A stretch of 64,000 bases of DNA, taken from NCBI GenBank assembly GCA_023423275.1, contig JAFAFW010000066.1, positions 11,658-75,657 of the forward strand, given 5' to 3'. Positions 8,680 through 18,317 of the stretch are shown in pieces; the stretch's first letter is position 1; the number at the start of each line of letters is the position of its first letter. The stretch comes from Pseudomonadota bacterium (GTDB taxonomy: Bacteria > Pseudomonadota > Alphaproteobacteria > Rhizobiales > Hyphomicrobiaceae). The position numbers and the translations under genes are program-made. Under the pieces are notes generated by a model. It was not told where the DNA came from. It ran no database searches and worked only from the letters and a program-made list of their open reading frames with translations.

Positions 8680-9420
8680 ATGCATTTCGATGTTGCCGAG
8701 CTCAGGGATTTCTACACACGACCGCTTGGTTTGATGGTGCGGCGGCTGCTCGCTCACCGGATCCGGGCGCGCTGGCGCAGGCTGGGGCAGGAGACATTGA
8801 TCGGGCTGGGGTTTCCGACGCCTTATCTCGGGACCTTCCGCGGCGAGGCAGTGCGGCTCGGCGCGTTGATGCCTGCCTCCCAGGGAGCACTGGTGTGGCC
8901 ACCGACCGGCCCCAGGATGACCGTCCTTGTGGAAGAAGAGCATCTGCCCCTGTCCGACAATTCGGTCGATCGGCTGCTGGCGGTGCATTGCCTCGAGAAC
9001 GCGGAGCGGGCCCGTCCCCTGTTGCGCGAAATATGGCGGGTGCTGGCACCCCAGGGCCGGCTGATGATGGTGGTTCCCAATCGGCGTGGGGTGTGGGCGC
9101 GGCTCGACCGCACGCCGTTCGGCCAGGGGCGGCCTTACAGCCGCAGCCAGCTTGAGCAATTGCTCGGGGAAACGCTGTTCACGCCGATCGACTGGTCGAT
9201 GGCGCTCCACGTCCCTCCGCTCGAATGGCGCATGGTGATGCGCTCGGCGACGGCCTTCGAACGAATTGGCGCGCGTCTGTCCCCGGCTTTCGGTGGCGTC
9301 ATTATCGTCGAAGCCCGCAAGGAACTCGCCGCCCCGATCGCGAAATCGGCGAAGGCGCGCACGCTGGGTCGGTTGGTGCCGGTGAACAGCGGAATGTCGC
9401 CTCGGGATGAGACAGACTAG
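8680..9420 (+). CDS. SAM-dependent methyltransferase (class I, UbiE/type-11-like)
   Basis: 246 residues. The motif order fits the type 11 fold: LVEEEHLPLSDNSVD (motif II/III area), LLREIWRVLAPQGRLMMVVPN (motif IV-V), then GQGRPYSRSQLEQLL. The glycine-rich SAM loop near LIGLGFPTPYLG is diverged. Start chosen at the ATG giving MHFDVAELRDFY, since the upstream extension to 8608 has no homology-like character and no ribosome site. Substrate unknown. It is divergent from gloB across about 140 nt that should hold both promoters. Confidence 0.8.
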   Translation: MHFDVAELRDFYTRPLGLMVRRLLAHRIRARWRRLGQETLIGLGFPTPYLGTFRGEAVRLGALMPASQGALVWPPTGPRMTVLVEEEHLPLSDNSVDRLLAVHCLENAERARPLLREIWRVLAPQGRLMMVVPNRRGVWARLDRTPFGQGRPYSRSQLEQLLGETLFTPIDWSMALHVPPLEWRMVMRSATAFERIGARLSPAFGGVIIVEARKELAAPIAKSAKARTLGRLVPVNSGMSPRDETD

Positions 9421-9577
9421 GCCGGGAATACGCTGCCGGCCCCATCTGGCTATGCCGCCGCGTCACAATGGCCTTTTGCCTGGCTGGTGCGCGCGAAAAC
9501 ACAATCGTTTGTTTGATTTCACCGGACGGCGCGCCTATCAATCTGGCCGGGTTTTCATGGATTTGACCGGAACTGTC

Positions 9578-10684
9578 ATGAGCAACGCAACACCCGCCCC
9601 GAAGCCGGGCGTCCTGGAGATCGAGGCCTATGTGCCGGGCGGCAGCAGCGTGCCTGGCGGCATGAAGCCGGTCAAGCTGTCGTCAAACGAGAACCCTCTG
9701 GGACCCAGTCCTGCCGCTGTCGCAGCCTTCCAGGCTTGCGCGGGCAGTCTGGAGCGCTATCCCGATGGCAGCGCCATCGGCCTGCGTCAGGCCATTGCGC
9801 ACGCTTACGGCCTCAATCCGGATCGGATCGTCTGCGGAGCAGGTTCCGACGAGCTTCTCAATCTTCTCGGCCACGCTTATCTTGGCCCCGGCGACGAGGC
9901 GATTTTCACCGAGCATGGTTTCCTCGTCTACCGAATCGTGACGCTGGGCTGCGGCGCGACCCCTGTCGTGGCTCCGGAGAAGAATCTGCGCACGGACGTC
10001 GACGCCATTCTGGCGCGTGTTACGCCGCGCACGAAGATGGTGTTCATCGCCAATCCCAACAATCCGACCGGCACCTACATTCCTTTCGATGAAGTGCGTC
10101 GGCTGCGCGAGGGACTGCCGGGCAACGTCCTGCTCGTGCTCGATGCCGCCTATAGCGAATATGTGCGCCGTAACGATTATGAAGCCGGGTTGGAACTCGT
10201 TGCCACCACGGACAACACCGTGATGACGCGTACGTTCTCCAAGATCCACGGGCTGGCCGCATTGCGTCTCGGCTGGGCGTACTGCCCGGCGGCGATCGCC
10301 GATGCGCTCAACCGGATACGAGGCCCGTTCAATGTGACGGGTCCGGCCATCGCGGCCGGTATTGCTGCCGTCGAAGATCGCGGCCACGCGGAGAAGTCGG
10401 TTGCGCACAATGACAAGTGGCTGCCCTGGCTGACCGCGGAGATGGAACGGCTCGGCCTGGAGGTGACGCCCAGCGTCGGCAATTTCGTGCTGGTGCACTT
10501 TGCCCGCGAAGCCGGGAAGGACGCCGATGCGGCCGACAATTTCCTCAGATCGCGCGGCGTGATCGGGCGCAAGATGGGCGCTTACGGGCTGCCGGGCGCC
10601 TTGCGGATCACGGTCGGTACGGAGGATGAGAACAAGGCGGCGATCGCGGCGCTGCGGGATTTTGTGGGCGAGGCTGCTCGATGA
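9578..10684 (+). CDS. hisC: Histidinol-phosphate/aromatic aminotransferase
   Basis: 368 residues, fold type I PLP enzyme. SSNENPLGPSP binds substrate near the N terminus, NPNNPTGT marks the PLP contact loop, and TFSKIHGLAALRLGW carries the PLP lysine, Lys222. HisC moves an amino group between glutamate and imidazole-acetol phosphate; alphaproteobacterial copies placed before tyrA often also make phenylalanine and tyrosine. The stop overlaps the tyrA start as ATGA, supporting a tyrosine role. The ATG at 9578 is preferred over one at 9557 because the family usually begins close to this point. Confidence 0.92.
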   Translation: MSNATPAPKPGVLEIEAYVPGGSSVPGGMKPVKLSSNENPLGPSPAAVAAFQACAGSLERYPDGSAIGLRQAIAHAYGLNPDRIVCGAGSDELLNLLGHAYLGPGDEAIFTEHGFLVYRIVTLGCGATPVVAPEKNLRTDVDAILARVTPRTKMVFIANPNNPTGTYIPFDEVRRLREGLPGNVLLVLDAAYSEYVRRNDYEAGLELVATTDNTVMTRTFSKIHGLAALRLGWAYCPAAIADALNRIRGPFNVTGPAIAAGIAAVEDRGHAEKSVAHNDKWLPWLTAEMERLGLEVTPSVGNFVLVHFAREAGKDADAADNFLRSRGVIGRKMGAYGLPGALRITVGTEDENKAAIAALRDFVGEAAR

Positions 10685-11634
10685 GTGCTCCTCTTTTTGA
10701 GCGCGTCGCATTGATCGGTCTCGGTCTCATCGGATCGTCGATCAGTCACGCGATGCGTCGTCGTGGGCTGGCAGGCTGCATTGTCGGCAGCGCGCGGACC
10801 GAGGCGACGAGGCAGACGGCGGTGCGGCTCGGTCTCGTTGAAGCCGCATACGAGGATCCCGCCGATGCTGCGGACGGTGCAGATCTGGTCGTCCTGTGCG
10901 CGCCCGTTGGGGCTTGTGGCGCCATCGCGCAGCAGATCGCATCGCGGCTAAAGCAGGGGGCGATCCTGACCGATGTCGGCTCAGTCAAAGGCGCGGTGGC
11001 GCGTGATGTCGGGCCGCACGTGCCGCCGGGTGTTCATTTCATCCCCGGCCACCCGATTGCCGGCACCGAGCATTCCGGTCCCGAGGCAGGTTTCGCCGAA
11101 TTGTTCGACAACCGGTGGTGCATCATCACCCCGCTGCCGGACTCCGATCCGGCGGCCGTAGCGCGGCTGCAGCGGCTATGGCAGGAGATGGGCTCCAACG
11201 TCGAGATCATGACGCCGGATCATCATGATCTCGTGCTGGCGATCACCAGTCACGTGCCGCATCTCATCGCTTACAACATCGTCAACACCGCCGCCCATCT
11301 GGAGCGCGTGACGGACAGCGAGGTGATCAAGTTTTCCGCCGGCGGCTTCCGCGATTTCACGCGCATCGCCTCATCCGATCCGACCATGTGGCGGGATGTG
11401 TTCCTGAACAACAAGGACGCCGTGCTGGAAATGCTCGGCCGTTTCTCGGAGGATCTGACGGCATTGCAGCGGGCGATCCGCTACAGTGAAGGTGATAACC
11501 TGTTCAAGCTGTTTACCGAGGCGCGCGCGATCCGGCGCGGTATCATCCAGGCAGGTCAGGATACGGCGGCGCCGGACTTCGGGAGATCGCAGGGTTTGCC
11601 GTCGTCGCATCCCGGAGGCGAAACGAAAACGTGA
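10681..11634 (+). CDS. tyrA: Prephenate/arogenate dehydrogenase
   Basis: 317 residues. The N-terminal Rossmann fold shows ALIGLGLIGSS (glycines 13, 15 and 18) for NAD(P), then TDVGSVKG and HFIPGHPIAGTEHSGP (substrate-binding histidine region), and the helical C-terminal domain with SHVPHLIAYN and FRDFTRIASSDP. It makes 4-hydroxyphenylpyruvate or tyrosine. Both ends overlap neighbours by 4 nt (ATGA with hisC, GTGA with chaC), so the three genes form one translationally coupled operon. TyrA versus TyrC (arogenate) preference cannot be read directly. Confidence 0.93.
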   Translation: MSAPLFERVALIGLGLIGSSISHAMRRRGLAGCIVGSARTEATRQTAVRLGLVEAAYEDPADAADGADLVVLCAPVGACGAIAQQIASRLKQGAILTDVGSVKGAVARDVGPHVPPGVHFIPGHPIAGTEHSGPEAGFAELFDNRWCIITPLPDSDPAAVARLQRLWQEMGSNVEIMTPDHHDLVLAITSHVPHLIAYNIVNTAAHLERVTDSEVIKFSAGGFRDFTRIASSDPTMWRDVFLNNKDAVLEMLGRFSEDLTALQRAIRYSEGDNLFKLFTEARAIRRGIIQAGQDTAAPDFGRSQGLPSSHPGGETKT

Positions 11635-12353
11635 GCGACAGGCCTGCGAGGACTAGGGTATCCGACCTCTGGGTGTTTGGTTACGGCTCCTTGATGTGGA
11701 AGCCGGGCTTCGCCTTCGAAGAGGTCCGGCGCGCAACCCTTGTCGGCTATCGGCGCTGCTTCTGCATTTATTCCACCCATCATAGGGGAACAGCATCGCG
11801 TCCCGGGCTGGTTCTGGGGCTCGATCGCGGTGGCGCCTGCCATGGCCTGGCGTTCCGCATTGCGCCGGAACGCCGCCGCGAAACGCTCGCCTACCTTGCC
11901 GAACGCGAGCAGATCAACGGCGTCTATCGCGATGTCCTGGCGCCCGTAACGTTGGACGGCACGCCGAGACTGGAAGTCTTTGCGCTCTCGCACATCGTCG
12001 AGCGCTGTCATCCGAGCTACGCGGGCCGCTTGGGGCTGGCGGAGCAGGCCTGTCTCATCCGCGGCGCGCATGGGATTTCCGGACCGAACCTGGACTATCT
12101 CGTCAACACTCTGGCGCATCTGGACGAGCTTGGCATCCAGGAGCCCGAGCTGAGGCGACTATTGACGACCATTGGCGGGCACTTTGCGCGCAGTCCGACA
12201 GCCGCAAATGGCAGCAGACCGGCGTCGACGGCGTTGCTCAATGCCTGCCGCTCGACCCCGGTAAAGGCACCGCGGTTGAAGGTTCTGGAGCGGCGGCGCT
12301 TCGTCTATCGCCGACAGATTTCAGGCTGGGCGGCGCTTCGCGGCGAGACGTAG
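11631..12353 (+). CDS. chaC: Glutathione-specific gamma-glutamylcyclotransferase ChaC
   Basis: 240 residues with a GTG start that overlaps the tyrA stop. The substrate loop VFGYGSLMWKPGF at 14-26 is the GGCT/ChaC signature (YGSLxW), and the catalytic glutamate is expected in YLAEREQINGVYR. The enzyme splits glutathione to 5-oxoproline and Cys-Gly in the cytosol. Why it is coupled to tyrosine synthesis is unclear; the arrangement may simply give co-expression. The last 40 residues are basic and look family-variable. Confidence 0.9.
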   Translation: MSDRPARTRVSDLWVFGYGSLMWKPGFAFEEVRRATLVGYRRCFCIYSTHHRGTASRPGLVLGLDRGGACHGLAFRIAPERRRETLAYLAEREQINGVYRDVLAPVTLDGTPRLEVFALSHIVERCHPSYAGRLGLAEQACLIRGAHGISGPNLDYLVNTLAHLDELGIQEPELRRLLTTIGGHFARSPTAANGSRPASTALLNACRSTPVKAPRLKVLERRRFVYRRQISGWAALRGET

Positions 12354-12374
12354 CGGTTTTTGCCTTCGGCTCGT

Positions 12375-12812
12375 CTAGTGCTGCCAACCTGGCGGACTGC
12401 CGGCATCCAGGTCGGCGAAGTGCGCGGACCGGATGTCGAGTTCGACGAGGCGGCGCTGACGTTCGCTGCCGGCAAGGAAATGGATATGCACCTCATTGGC
12501 GCCGAGCCGCGCACCGCGATGGCGGATTTCAGCCAGGTTCAGCGAGGGGGCATCATGCTCGATGCGGCCGACGCGCAGCACTGTCCGCTTGCCGGAAGCA
12601 TCAACGTGAAACAGCGCGTAAACGGACGGAGGAAGCTCGGGGCAGCCAATCAGGCTGAAGACCGAATGCACATAGCGCTGGCCTGAAGAGCCGGTCCAGA
12701 AACGGAATTCCTGGCCATCGGTCTCGCTCAGGATGGCAGGATCGAGGCCCGCCAGCGTCGCGGAGCGAGCGGCTGCAACACGAGACAACTCAACGATACG
12801 CGCACTCATCAT
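12375..12812 (-). CDS. Conserved hypothetical protein, 145 residues
   Basis: No family recognised. A soluble protein without signal peptide; a central mixed strand pattern (FRFWTGSSGQRYVHSVFSL, then VYALFHVD, RTVLRVGRIEHD, EVHIHFLA) suggests a small beta-rich fold with several His residues. Codon use matches the neighbours, so it is probably coding. It converges with chaC, leaving 21 nt between stops. The 276 nt between its start and the nrdJ stop hold no gene I can support. Confidence 0.6.
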   Translation of the reverse strand: MMSARIVELSRVAAARSATLAGLDPAILSETDGQEFRFWTGSSGQRYVHSVFSLIGCPELPPSVYALFHVDASGKRTVLRVGRIEHDAPSLNLAEIRHRGARLGANEVHIHFLAGSERQRRLVELDIRSAHFADLDAGSPPGWQH

Positions 12813-13088
12813 ACAAACCCTTCGGCTTTACCATGACGGTATGTCGCCGGACGCTCGTGAACGTGACGTATATTTTCAGCAAAATCAGGGCTGAAGCGCA
12901 GTCATTTAACGGCAGCATGAACTCCGTATGCGTCGCTGTACTACAATAAGACACTTCGCTTGGCTTGCGATGCCGTGTCGCACTCAAATTGTGGATAACG
13001 CGGTAACCATTGGAACAGTATTGCCGGGCTGTTGCATTTCGAACCCGGTACAGGCTCGCGATTCGCGCAACGAGGCAGATCCAGCGAG

Positions 13089-15494
13089 TCAGCCGCAGCG
13101 CGAGAAGCCGCAATCACGGCACACCCAGCAGCCTTCTTCACGCACGAAGGCAAGCGACGAGCAGCGTGGGCAGGAGCGGGCCCGGGGACGAGCGGCTACT
13201 CGGGCAGGGCCGACGTTCACGTCCGCCGCCTTCAAGGCTTCCAGCACGGGGGCCGTGTTCTCCGAGCCTTTCTGCAGGAAGCCCGTCCGTATCATGTGCG
13301 TCTCGATGACCCCGCCGATCGCGGCGAGGAGGCTCGGCACGTAGCGGCCTCCTATCCATTGCCCGCCTTGCGGATCGAAGACCGCTTTCAGCTCCTCGAC
13401 CACGAAACTGACATCGCCGCCGCGACGGAATACGGCGCTGATCATGCGGGTGAGCGCGACGGTCCAGGCATAGTGTTCGAGGTTGCGTGTGTTGATGAAA
13501 ATCTCGAACGGCCGCCGCCGCCCGTCATGCTCGATGTCGTTGATGGTGATGTAGATCGCGTGATCGCTGTCTGGCCATTTCAGTTTGTAGGTGTACCCGG
13601 CGAGCGCCGTTTCACGCTCAAGCGGCTTGGCCATGTAGACGACGGCGCTGTCTTCGAGCCCGCGAGCGGGCTGCGGCCGAGGCGGGGAGGCTGGCCGATC
13701 GGGAGGGATCGCGGTTTCCGTGACTGCGGGGCCGCCACTGCTCGTTGACGACGGTGCCTCGCTGGCGGCCGAAGAGTCCCCGCTGGACAGGATTGCGCCC
13801 GTTACAGCGTTGGGCCGGAACGTCGTGCACCCCTTGAGGCCTAGGTCGTAGGCTTCGAGATAGACATCCTGGAAATCCTCGAAGGAGATGCCAGCCGGGC
13901 AGTTGATTGTCTTTGAAATGGAGCTGTCGACGTGGCGCTGCAGGGCCGCCTGCATTTGCAGATGGGCTGACGGAGCCAGATCGGCAGTCGACACGAACGT
14001 TTCGGGCAGTGGCGCGGCCTTGCCAAAGCGCGCGCGGAACAAGGCGTGCGCGTAGTCTTCGACGATCATCTCGCGATGGCTGCCGTCACGTTCCAGCAAA
14101 CGCCGGCGATAAGTGAAATCGAAAACCGGTTCGACCCCGCTCGAGACATTGCCCGCAAGCAGCGAAATCGTTCCCGTCGGTGCGATCGAGGTCAGGCACC
14201 CATTGCGGATGCCGTTTGCGCCGATGGCGCGCCGGACCTCCGCGGGCAGCCGCATCACGCCGGGCCGGGCCAGGAACTTCTCAGCATCAAACAGCGGGAA
14301 GCTACCCTTTTCAGCGGCCAGTTCGGCGCTGGCCGTGTAAGCGGCGCGCTGGACATGAGCCATCCACGTTTCCGCGAAAGCCAAAGCTTCCTTCGAGCCG
14401 TAACGCGCGCCCGCGAAAATCAGCGCGTCGGCCAGACCGGTCACACCAAGCCCAATGCGCCGCTTGGCCTTGGCTTCGGCGCGCTGGGCTTCCAGGGGAT
14501 AGTTCGAGACGTCGATGACGGCATCGAGCAAGCGGACAGCGATCCGCACCCGTTCTTCCAGCCGGGCGAGGTCGATGTCGGCGCCGGCCTCGAACGGATG
14601 GGCGACCAGCCGCGCCAGATTGATCGACCCGAGAAGACAGGCGCCGTAGGCGGGAAGCGGTTGCTCTCCACACGGATTCGTAGCGTGGATTTCCTCGCAA
14701 TAGGCGAGGTTGTTCGCGTCGTTGATGCGGTCGATGAAAATAACGCCCGGCTCGGCGAACTCGTAGGTGGCGCGCATGATGCGCTCCCACAGGTCTCGGG
14801 CGTCGAGCGTGCGGACCACGCGGCCATCGAAGACGAGGTCCCATGGCTTGTCCTCTCGAACAGCATGGACGAAGGCGTCTGTGACGAGCACCGACAGATT
14901 GAAGTTGCGCAGCCGGGCCGCGTCCGCCTTGACGGCAACGAACTCCTCGATGTCGGGATGATCGCAGCGCAGTGTCGCCATCATCGCCCCGCGCCGTGCG
15001 CCGGCCGACATGATGGTGCGGCACATTGCGTCCCAGACATCCATGAAGCTCACCGGCCCGGAGGCATCCGAGCCGATGCTGCGCACGAGCGCGCCCTTGG
15101 GACGGAGTGTCGAGAAATCGTGCCCGATGCCGCCGCCTTGCTGCATGGTCAGTGCAGCTTCCTTGACGTTCTCGAAAATCGCGCCGAGGTCGTCCTCGAT
15201 GCGGCCCATGACGAAGCAGTTGAAGAGTGTCACCTGCCTGTTGCTGCCGGCTCCGGCGATGATGCGGCCCGCCGGAAGGAAGCCGAAATCGGCCAGCTCG
15301 GTATAGTACCGCTCGGCCCATCGCTCCCGGACCTTCCTGCCACCCTTCTCGACAGATGCGGCTGCCGTTGCGACCCGCCGCCAGGTCTCCTCGATGGTGC
15401 GATCGATCGGCTCGCCGTCCGCTGTCCTCAGGCGATACTTTTCTTGCCAGATATGCTCTGAAATCGGGCTGATTTTGAGAGGATCGGGGCGCAT
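13089..15494 (-). CDS. nrdJ: Adenosylcobalamin-dependent ribonucleotide reductase (class II)
   Basis: 801 residues. The ten-stranded barrel motifs are present: NPCGEQPLPAYGACLLGSIN (active-site Cys plus finger loop), LFNCFVMG earlier with the first redox cysteine, GGGIGHDFSTLRP, and MSAGARRGAMMATL. A Ser/Pro-rich hinge near 600-630 leads to a second conserved domain and a C-terminal zinc ribbon CPRCSS...CWVCRDCG. It reduces ribonucleotides to deoxyribonucleotides using coenzyme B12, without needing oxygen. ATG at 15494 has GGAG seven nt upstream; the longer GTG start is less likely. No class I genes are in the window. Confidence 0.95.
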   Translation of the reverse strand: MRPDPLKISPISEHIWQEKYRLRTADGEPIDRTIEETWRRVATAAASVEKGGRKVRERWAERYYTELADFGFLPAGRIIAGAGSNRQVTLFNCFVMGRIEDDLGAIFENVKEAALTMQQGGGIGHDFSTLRPKGALVRSIGSDASGPVSFMDVWDAMCRTIMSAGARRGAMMATLRCDHPDIEEFVAVKADAARLRNFNLSVLVTDAFVHAVREDKPWDLVFDGRVVRTLDARDLWERIMRATYEFAEPGVIFIDRINDANNLAYCEEIHATNPCGEQPLPAYGACLLGSINLARLVAHPFEAGADIDLARLEERVRIAVRLLDAVIDVSNYPLEAQRAEAKAKRRIGLGVTGLADALIFAGARYGSKEALAFAETWMAHVQRAAYTASAELAAEKGSFPLFDAEKFLARPGVMRLPAEVRRAIGANGIRNGCLTSIAPTGTISLLAGNVSSGVEPVFDFTYRRRLLERDGSHREMIVEDYAHALFRARFGKAAPLPETFVSTADLAPSAHLQMQAALQRHVDSSISKTINCPAGISFEDFQDVYLEAYDLGLKGCTTFRPNAVTGAILSSGDSSAASEAPSSTSSGGPAVTETAIPPDRPASPPRPQPARGLEDSAVVYMAKPLERETALAGYTYKLKWPDSDHAIYITINDIEHDGRRRPFEIFINTRNLEHYAWTVALTRMISAVFRRGGDVSFVVEELKAVFDPQGGQWIGGRYVPSLLAAIGGVIETHMIRTGFLQKGSENTAPVLEALKAADVNVGPARVAARPRARSCPRCSSLAFVREEGCWVCRDCGFSRCG

Positions 15495-15543
15495 TCCGTA
15501 CTCCACGGGACTGCACTCAATCTAAGGTCAGGCGCCGGCCTCG

Positions 15544-16329
15544 TCAACTTTTGTTCTTCAAAAGTTCTTCTTTTGTGTTGCTCAGCGCTGCTGCAATCGG
15601 GGGCGGATGCATAGCGTTGGCAGCTTCCTCGATCAGGCGGGCGCACGCCGTCTCAATGCGCTCCTCCAGCGTCGCCTTGAACGAGGTACGTGGTACGCCG
15701 GGTGGGATGGGTTCGAGGAACTCCACGACGATCGTGCCCGGATAGCGGATCAACTGTCGCCGCGGCCAGAACAGCCCCGAATTCAACGCCAGCGGTACGC
15801 AGGGTAGTTTGAGGCCGTCATAGAGCAGCGCCAGACCCGACTTGTAATCCGGAGGCGCTCCCGGAGACCGGCGGGTCCCTTCCGGAAACAGGATGATCTC
15901 GCGGCCGTCGGCGGCCCGCTCGCGTGCCTCGCGCAACATCTCCCGCAGCGCCGATGGGCCGGTTTCGCGCCGGATGGGGATCATGCCGAACTTGCGCGAG
16001 AACCATCCGTAGAAGGGAATGCGCATCAGCTCCGCCTTCATGATCAGAGCCGGATCGCGAAAGAGCGGTACAAGGGCGAACGTATCCCATGCGGACTGAT
16101 GCTTTGCTGCGATCAGGACCGGACCGGGAGGCAGGTTTTCGAGGCCACGGACCTCCATGCGCAAGCCGACGATGACCTTCAGCCACCACAGGCTGGTTAA
16201 TGCGTGAAGTTTCAGCCCCGTCATCGCCCAACGCCGCGGGCCGAACAGAAGCGGACTGCCGACGAGAAGGAACACGGCGGTGTTCAGATAAAAGACGGTG
16301 GCGAAGATCAATGAGCGCAGCATCAACAT
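15544..16329 (-). CDS. plsC: 1-acyl-sn-glycerol-3-phosphate acyltransferase
   Basis: 261 residues with an N-terminal membrane anchor (about 3-25). The acyltransferase motifs are in order: KHQSAWDT (HxxxxD-like catalytic block I), GMIPIRRE (block II), ILFPEGTRRSPG (block III) and VPLALNSG (block IV). It makes phosphatidic acid in the inner membrane. Start at 16329 keeps the anchor at the very N terminus with AAGG upstream, and leaves 11 nt to the YdcF gene; longer frames would run into that gene. It is probably transcribed with ydcF. Confidence 0.93.
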   Translation of the reverse strand: MLMLRSLIFATVFYLNTAVFLLVGSPLLFGPRRWAMTGLKLHALTSLWWLKVIVGLRMEVRGLENLPPGPVLIAAKHQSAWDTFALVPLFRDPALIMKAELMRIPFYGWFSRKFGMIPIRRETGPSALREMLREARERAADGREIILFPEGTRRSPGAPPDYKSGLALLYDGLKLPCVPLALNSGLFWPRRQLIRYPGTIVVEFLEPIPPGVPRTSFKATLEERIETACARLIEEAANAMHPPPIAAALSNTKEELLKNKS

Positions 16330-16340
16330 TCGCCGAACCT

Positions 16341-17075
16341 TCACGTCCGCCCGGGAGGCGTTGTGGTCGAGGCTGTCGTTGTCTCGAATGCCCGTGCGAG
16401 CCGCACCAGCGCGAAACGGATTGCCGATGGCAGGAATTTCACGTACTCGGCCGCCAGCACGCGGATCGTGCCGGGGCTCTTCCACCAGGCGCTGCCGGGT
16501 CTTGGGCCTGAAGGCACGGCAAACGGAATAATGCGGACGTCGGGCATCAGGCGGCCGAACTCTGCCAGGCTGCGCGGGACGTGGTAGTCGGACGTTACGA
16601 TGATGATGCTCGTGAAGCGATGCGCATCGACCCAGGCGCGCGCCTCCTCGGCATTACCGATAGTATCGCGGGCCTCGTAGCCCAGATCGACGCAGCAGTC
16701 GAAAAGCCGTTGATCCAGCAAAGTGAGGCGACGCAATTCCTCGCCCGTCGCCTGCGGATTGACGCCCGACACGAGAAGCCTGCGTCCGCTTCCGTCGGCG
16801 AGTAGCTTGGCCGCCTCGCGAATTCGCTGCTGCGTTCCGGTGAGGGCGACGATCGCGTCAGCCTTGAGGTGGGATGTATCCGTATCGCGCTTCACCGCGT
16901 CGACGAACAGGAGGAAACCGACGCCGAACACAGCCACCAATACTGCGGCAACGGCGAATGATAGCCGCCACCGGCGCCCGGCGGATGCCGCGGGTCCGCT
17001 TGTGATATCTGTCGACCTATCCTTCACCAGTCTTTGCACTGCCTGTGCCCGTGTCCAGGACCGCTGCCATACCAT
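16341..17075 (-). CDS. YdcF/ElyC-like DUF218 membrane protein
   Basis: 244 residues: a cytoplasmic basic N terminus, one transmembrane helix at about 36-59, and a DUF218 domain facing the periplasm. The conserved blocks are DAIVALTGTQQRI, LLVSGVNPQ, EARDTIGNAEEA and IIIVTSDYHVPRSL. Relatives (SanA, ElyC, YdcF) affect envelope integrity and lipid carrier use; the chemistry is not settled. It sits between plsC and ftsX on the same strand, which fits an envelope function. The first residue choice is uncertain by some ten codons. Confidence 0.85.
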   Translation of the reverse strand: MVWQRSWTRAQAVQRLVKDRSTDITSGPAASAGRRWRLSFAVAAVLVAVFGVGFLLFVDAVKRDTDTSHLKADAIVALTGTQQRIREAAKLLADGSGRRLLVSGVNPQATGEELRRLTLLDQRLFDCCVDLGYEARDTIGNAEEARAWVDAHRFTSIIIVTSDYHVPRSLAEFGRLMPDVRIIPFAVPSGPRPGSAWWKSPGTIRVLAAEYVKFLPSAIRFALVRLARAFETTTASTTTPPGRT

Positions 17076-17219
17076 CCGGAGGCCGTATCGTCACTGCCGG
17101 GGATGCAGAAGTCGTGGAGGGATCTGCTATCCGGGGAAAGAATCATTTGCTGCAGTGCGATGCAATCTTGGCGCTGCCGTGGTTCTGCCCGCGATTTGGC
17201 CATCACGTCTCGACGCCAA

Positions 17220-18317
17220 CTATTGGCGTGCGTGCAGGATCCGGTACACGCCAAATCGGGACGTCAGCATGCACAGCCCGGCGATTACCGCGACGACAAA
17301 TCCAAGAAGGATATAGCCTGCGGTATCGAGTGATCCCGTGCCGACGAGCCGGCGCATCTCGGCCAGACTCACGGAGCCGCCACCGAGAAGCTCCATCACT
17401 GTCGGCATCAGGAAGAAGACGCCCATCGCCGATATCGCACCGACGAGGCCGGCGCGGATGCCGAGCGAGAGGAAGTGGCGTTCGAATTCCCGCGCGATGA
17501 AGCGATCGGTGGCGCCCACAAAGTGCAGCACCTCGACGATTTCGCGATTCGAGGCCATCGCGCTGCGCGTCGCGGAGACGATGATGGCGGTTGTCGCTGA
17601 GGCAACGAGAACCAGAATGGCCAGTCCCCCAAGCGCGAACGATCGCGTCACGGTACGAATCTGCTGCTGCCAATGGCGGTGGTCGTCGAGCGTCACCCCC
17701 TTGAACTGTTGAGCAAGACCGGCCCGCACGACCTCCAGATCCGGCGGCTGGAGGCGATCCAGCTCCAGAGCGACAAGGCGAGGAATCGGCAGCGTTTTCA
17801 GTGTTTCGGACTGCCCCAGCCATGGCTCCAGAAGGGCCGTCGATTCGGAAACGCCAAGAGCGCGGGCATTCCGGATTCCGGGCTGGCGCATCAAATACGC
17901 GGCGACCTCGGCGGCGGCGCTATCGGCATCGGGCCGGTCCAACGCCTCGACCTGCACGGTGACCTCGCTGGCGATATCCCGGAGCCAAGCGGAAGCCGAT
18001 TGGTTCATCATGTAGACGGCGCCGGCCGTCAGGCATGCGAAGAAGCACATGATGGAAACGACGAGCGTCAATGACCGGCCAGTGACCGATCCCGGAGGGA
18101 CGATCGGCGTGTTGACCGGCTCCTTGTGGGCAACGGTGGGCCGCGGCGGTGCCTGCAGATCGGGCCGGTAGGTCTGTGTCGGAGGACTATCGTAGTCGTA
18201 TGTGGGCCGCGGCGGGCTGGTGACCGGATCCGCAAGCGTATCGTAGCCATACTCGTCATGGCGAGCATGCCGCGGCGGCGCGTGCCCTAACGGCGGTCTG
18301 TCATAGGATCCTGACAT
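17220..18317 (-). CDS. ftsX: Cell division protein FtsX
   Basis: 365 residues. A long Pro/Asp/Tyr-rich cytoplasmic N terminus (1-90) precedes the first transmembrane helix, then an extracellular domain, and three further helices at the C end around the FtsX permease domain (FALGGLAILVLVASATTAIIV, then the NREIVEVLHFVGAT coupling helix). With FtsE it forms an ABC-type complex that controls cell-wall hydrolases at the septum. The ATG at 18317 overlaps the end of ftsE by 17 nt; an in-frame ATG three codons earlier is also possible. Confidence 0.92.
   Translation of the reverse strand: MSGSYDRPPLGHAPPRHARHDEYGYDTLADPVTSPPRPTYDYDSPPTQTYRPDLQAPPRPTVAHKEPVNTPIVPPGSVTGRSLTLVVSIMCFFACLTAGAVYMMNQSASAWLRDIASEVTVQVEALDRPDADSAAAEVAAYLMRQPGIRNARALGVSESTALLEPWLGQSETLKTLPIPRLVALELDRLQPPDLEVVRAGLAQQFKGVTLDDHRHWQQQIRTVTRSFALGGLAILVLVASATTAIIVSATRSAMASNREIVEVLHFVGATDRFIAREFERHFLSLGIRAGLVGAISAMGVFFLMPTVMELLGGGSVSLAEMRRLVGTGSLDTAGYILLGFVVAVIAGLCMLTSRFGVYRILHARQ

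Noticed and set aside
12790..13113. 107-codon minus-strand frame in the nrdJ/hypothetical gap
   Set aside because: Overlaps the start of the 145-residue gene, poor codon use for this genome, no ribosome site.
14046..15461. A 471-codon open frame opposite nrdJ
   Set aside because: High-GC antisense shadow; nrdJ is certain on the other strand and the antisense protein has no domain-like features.
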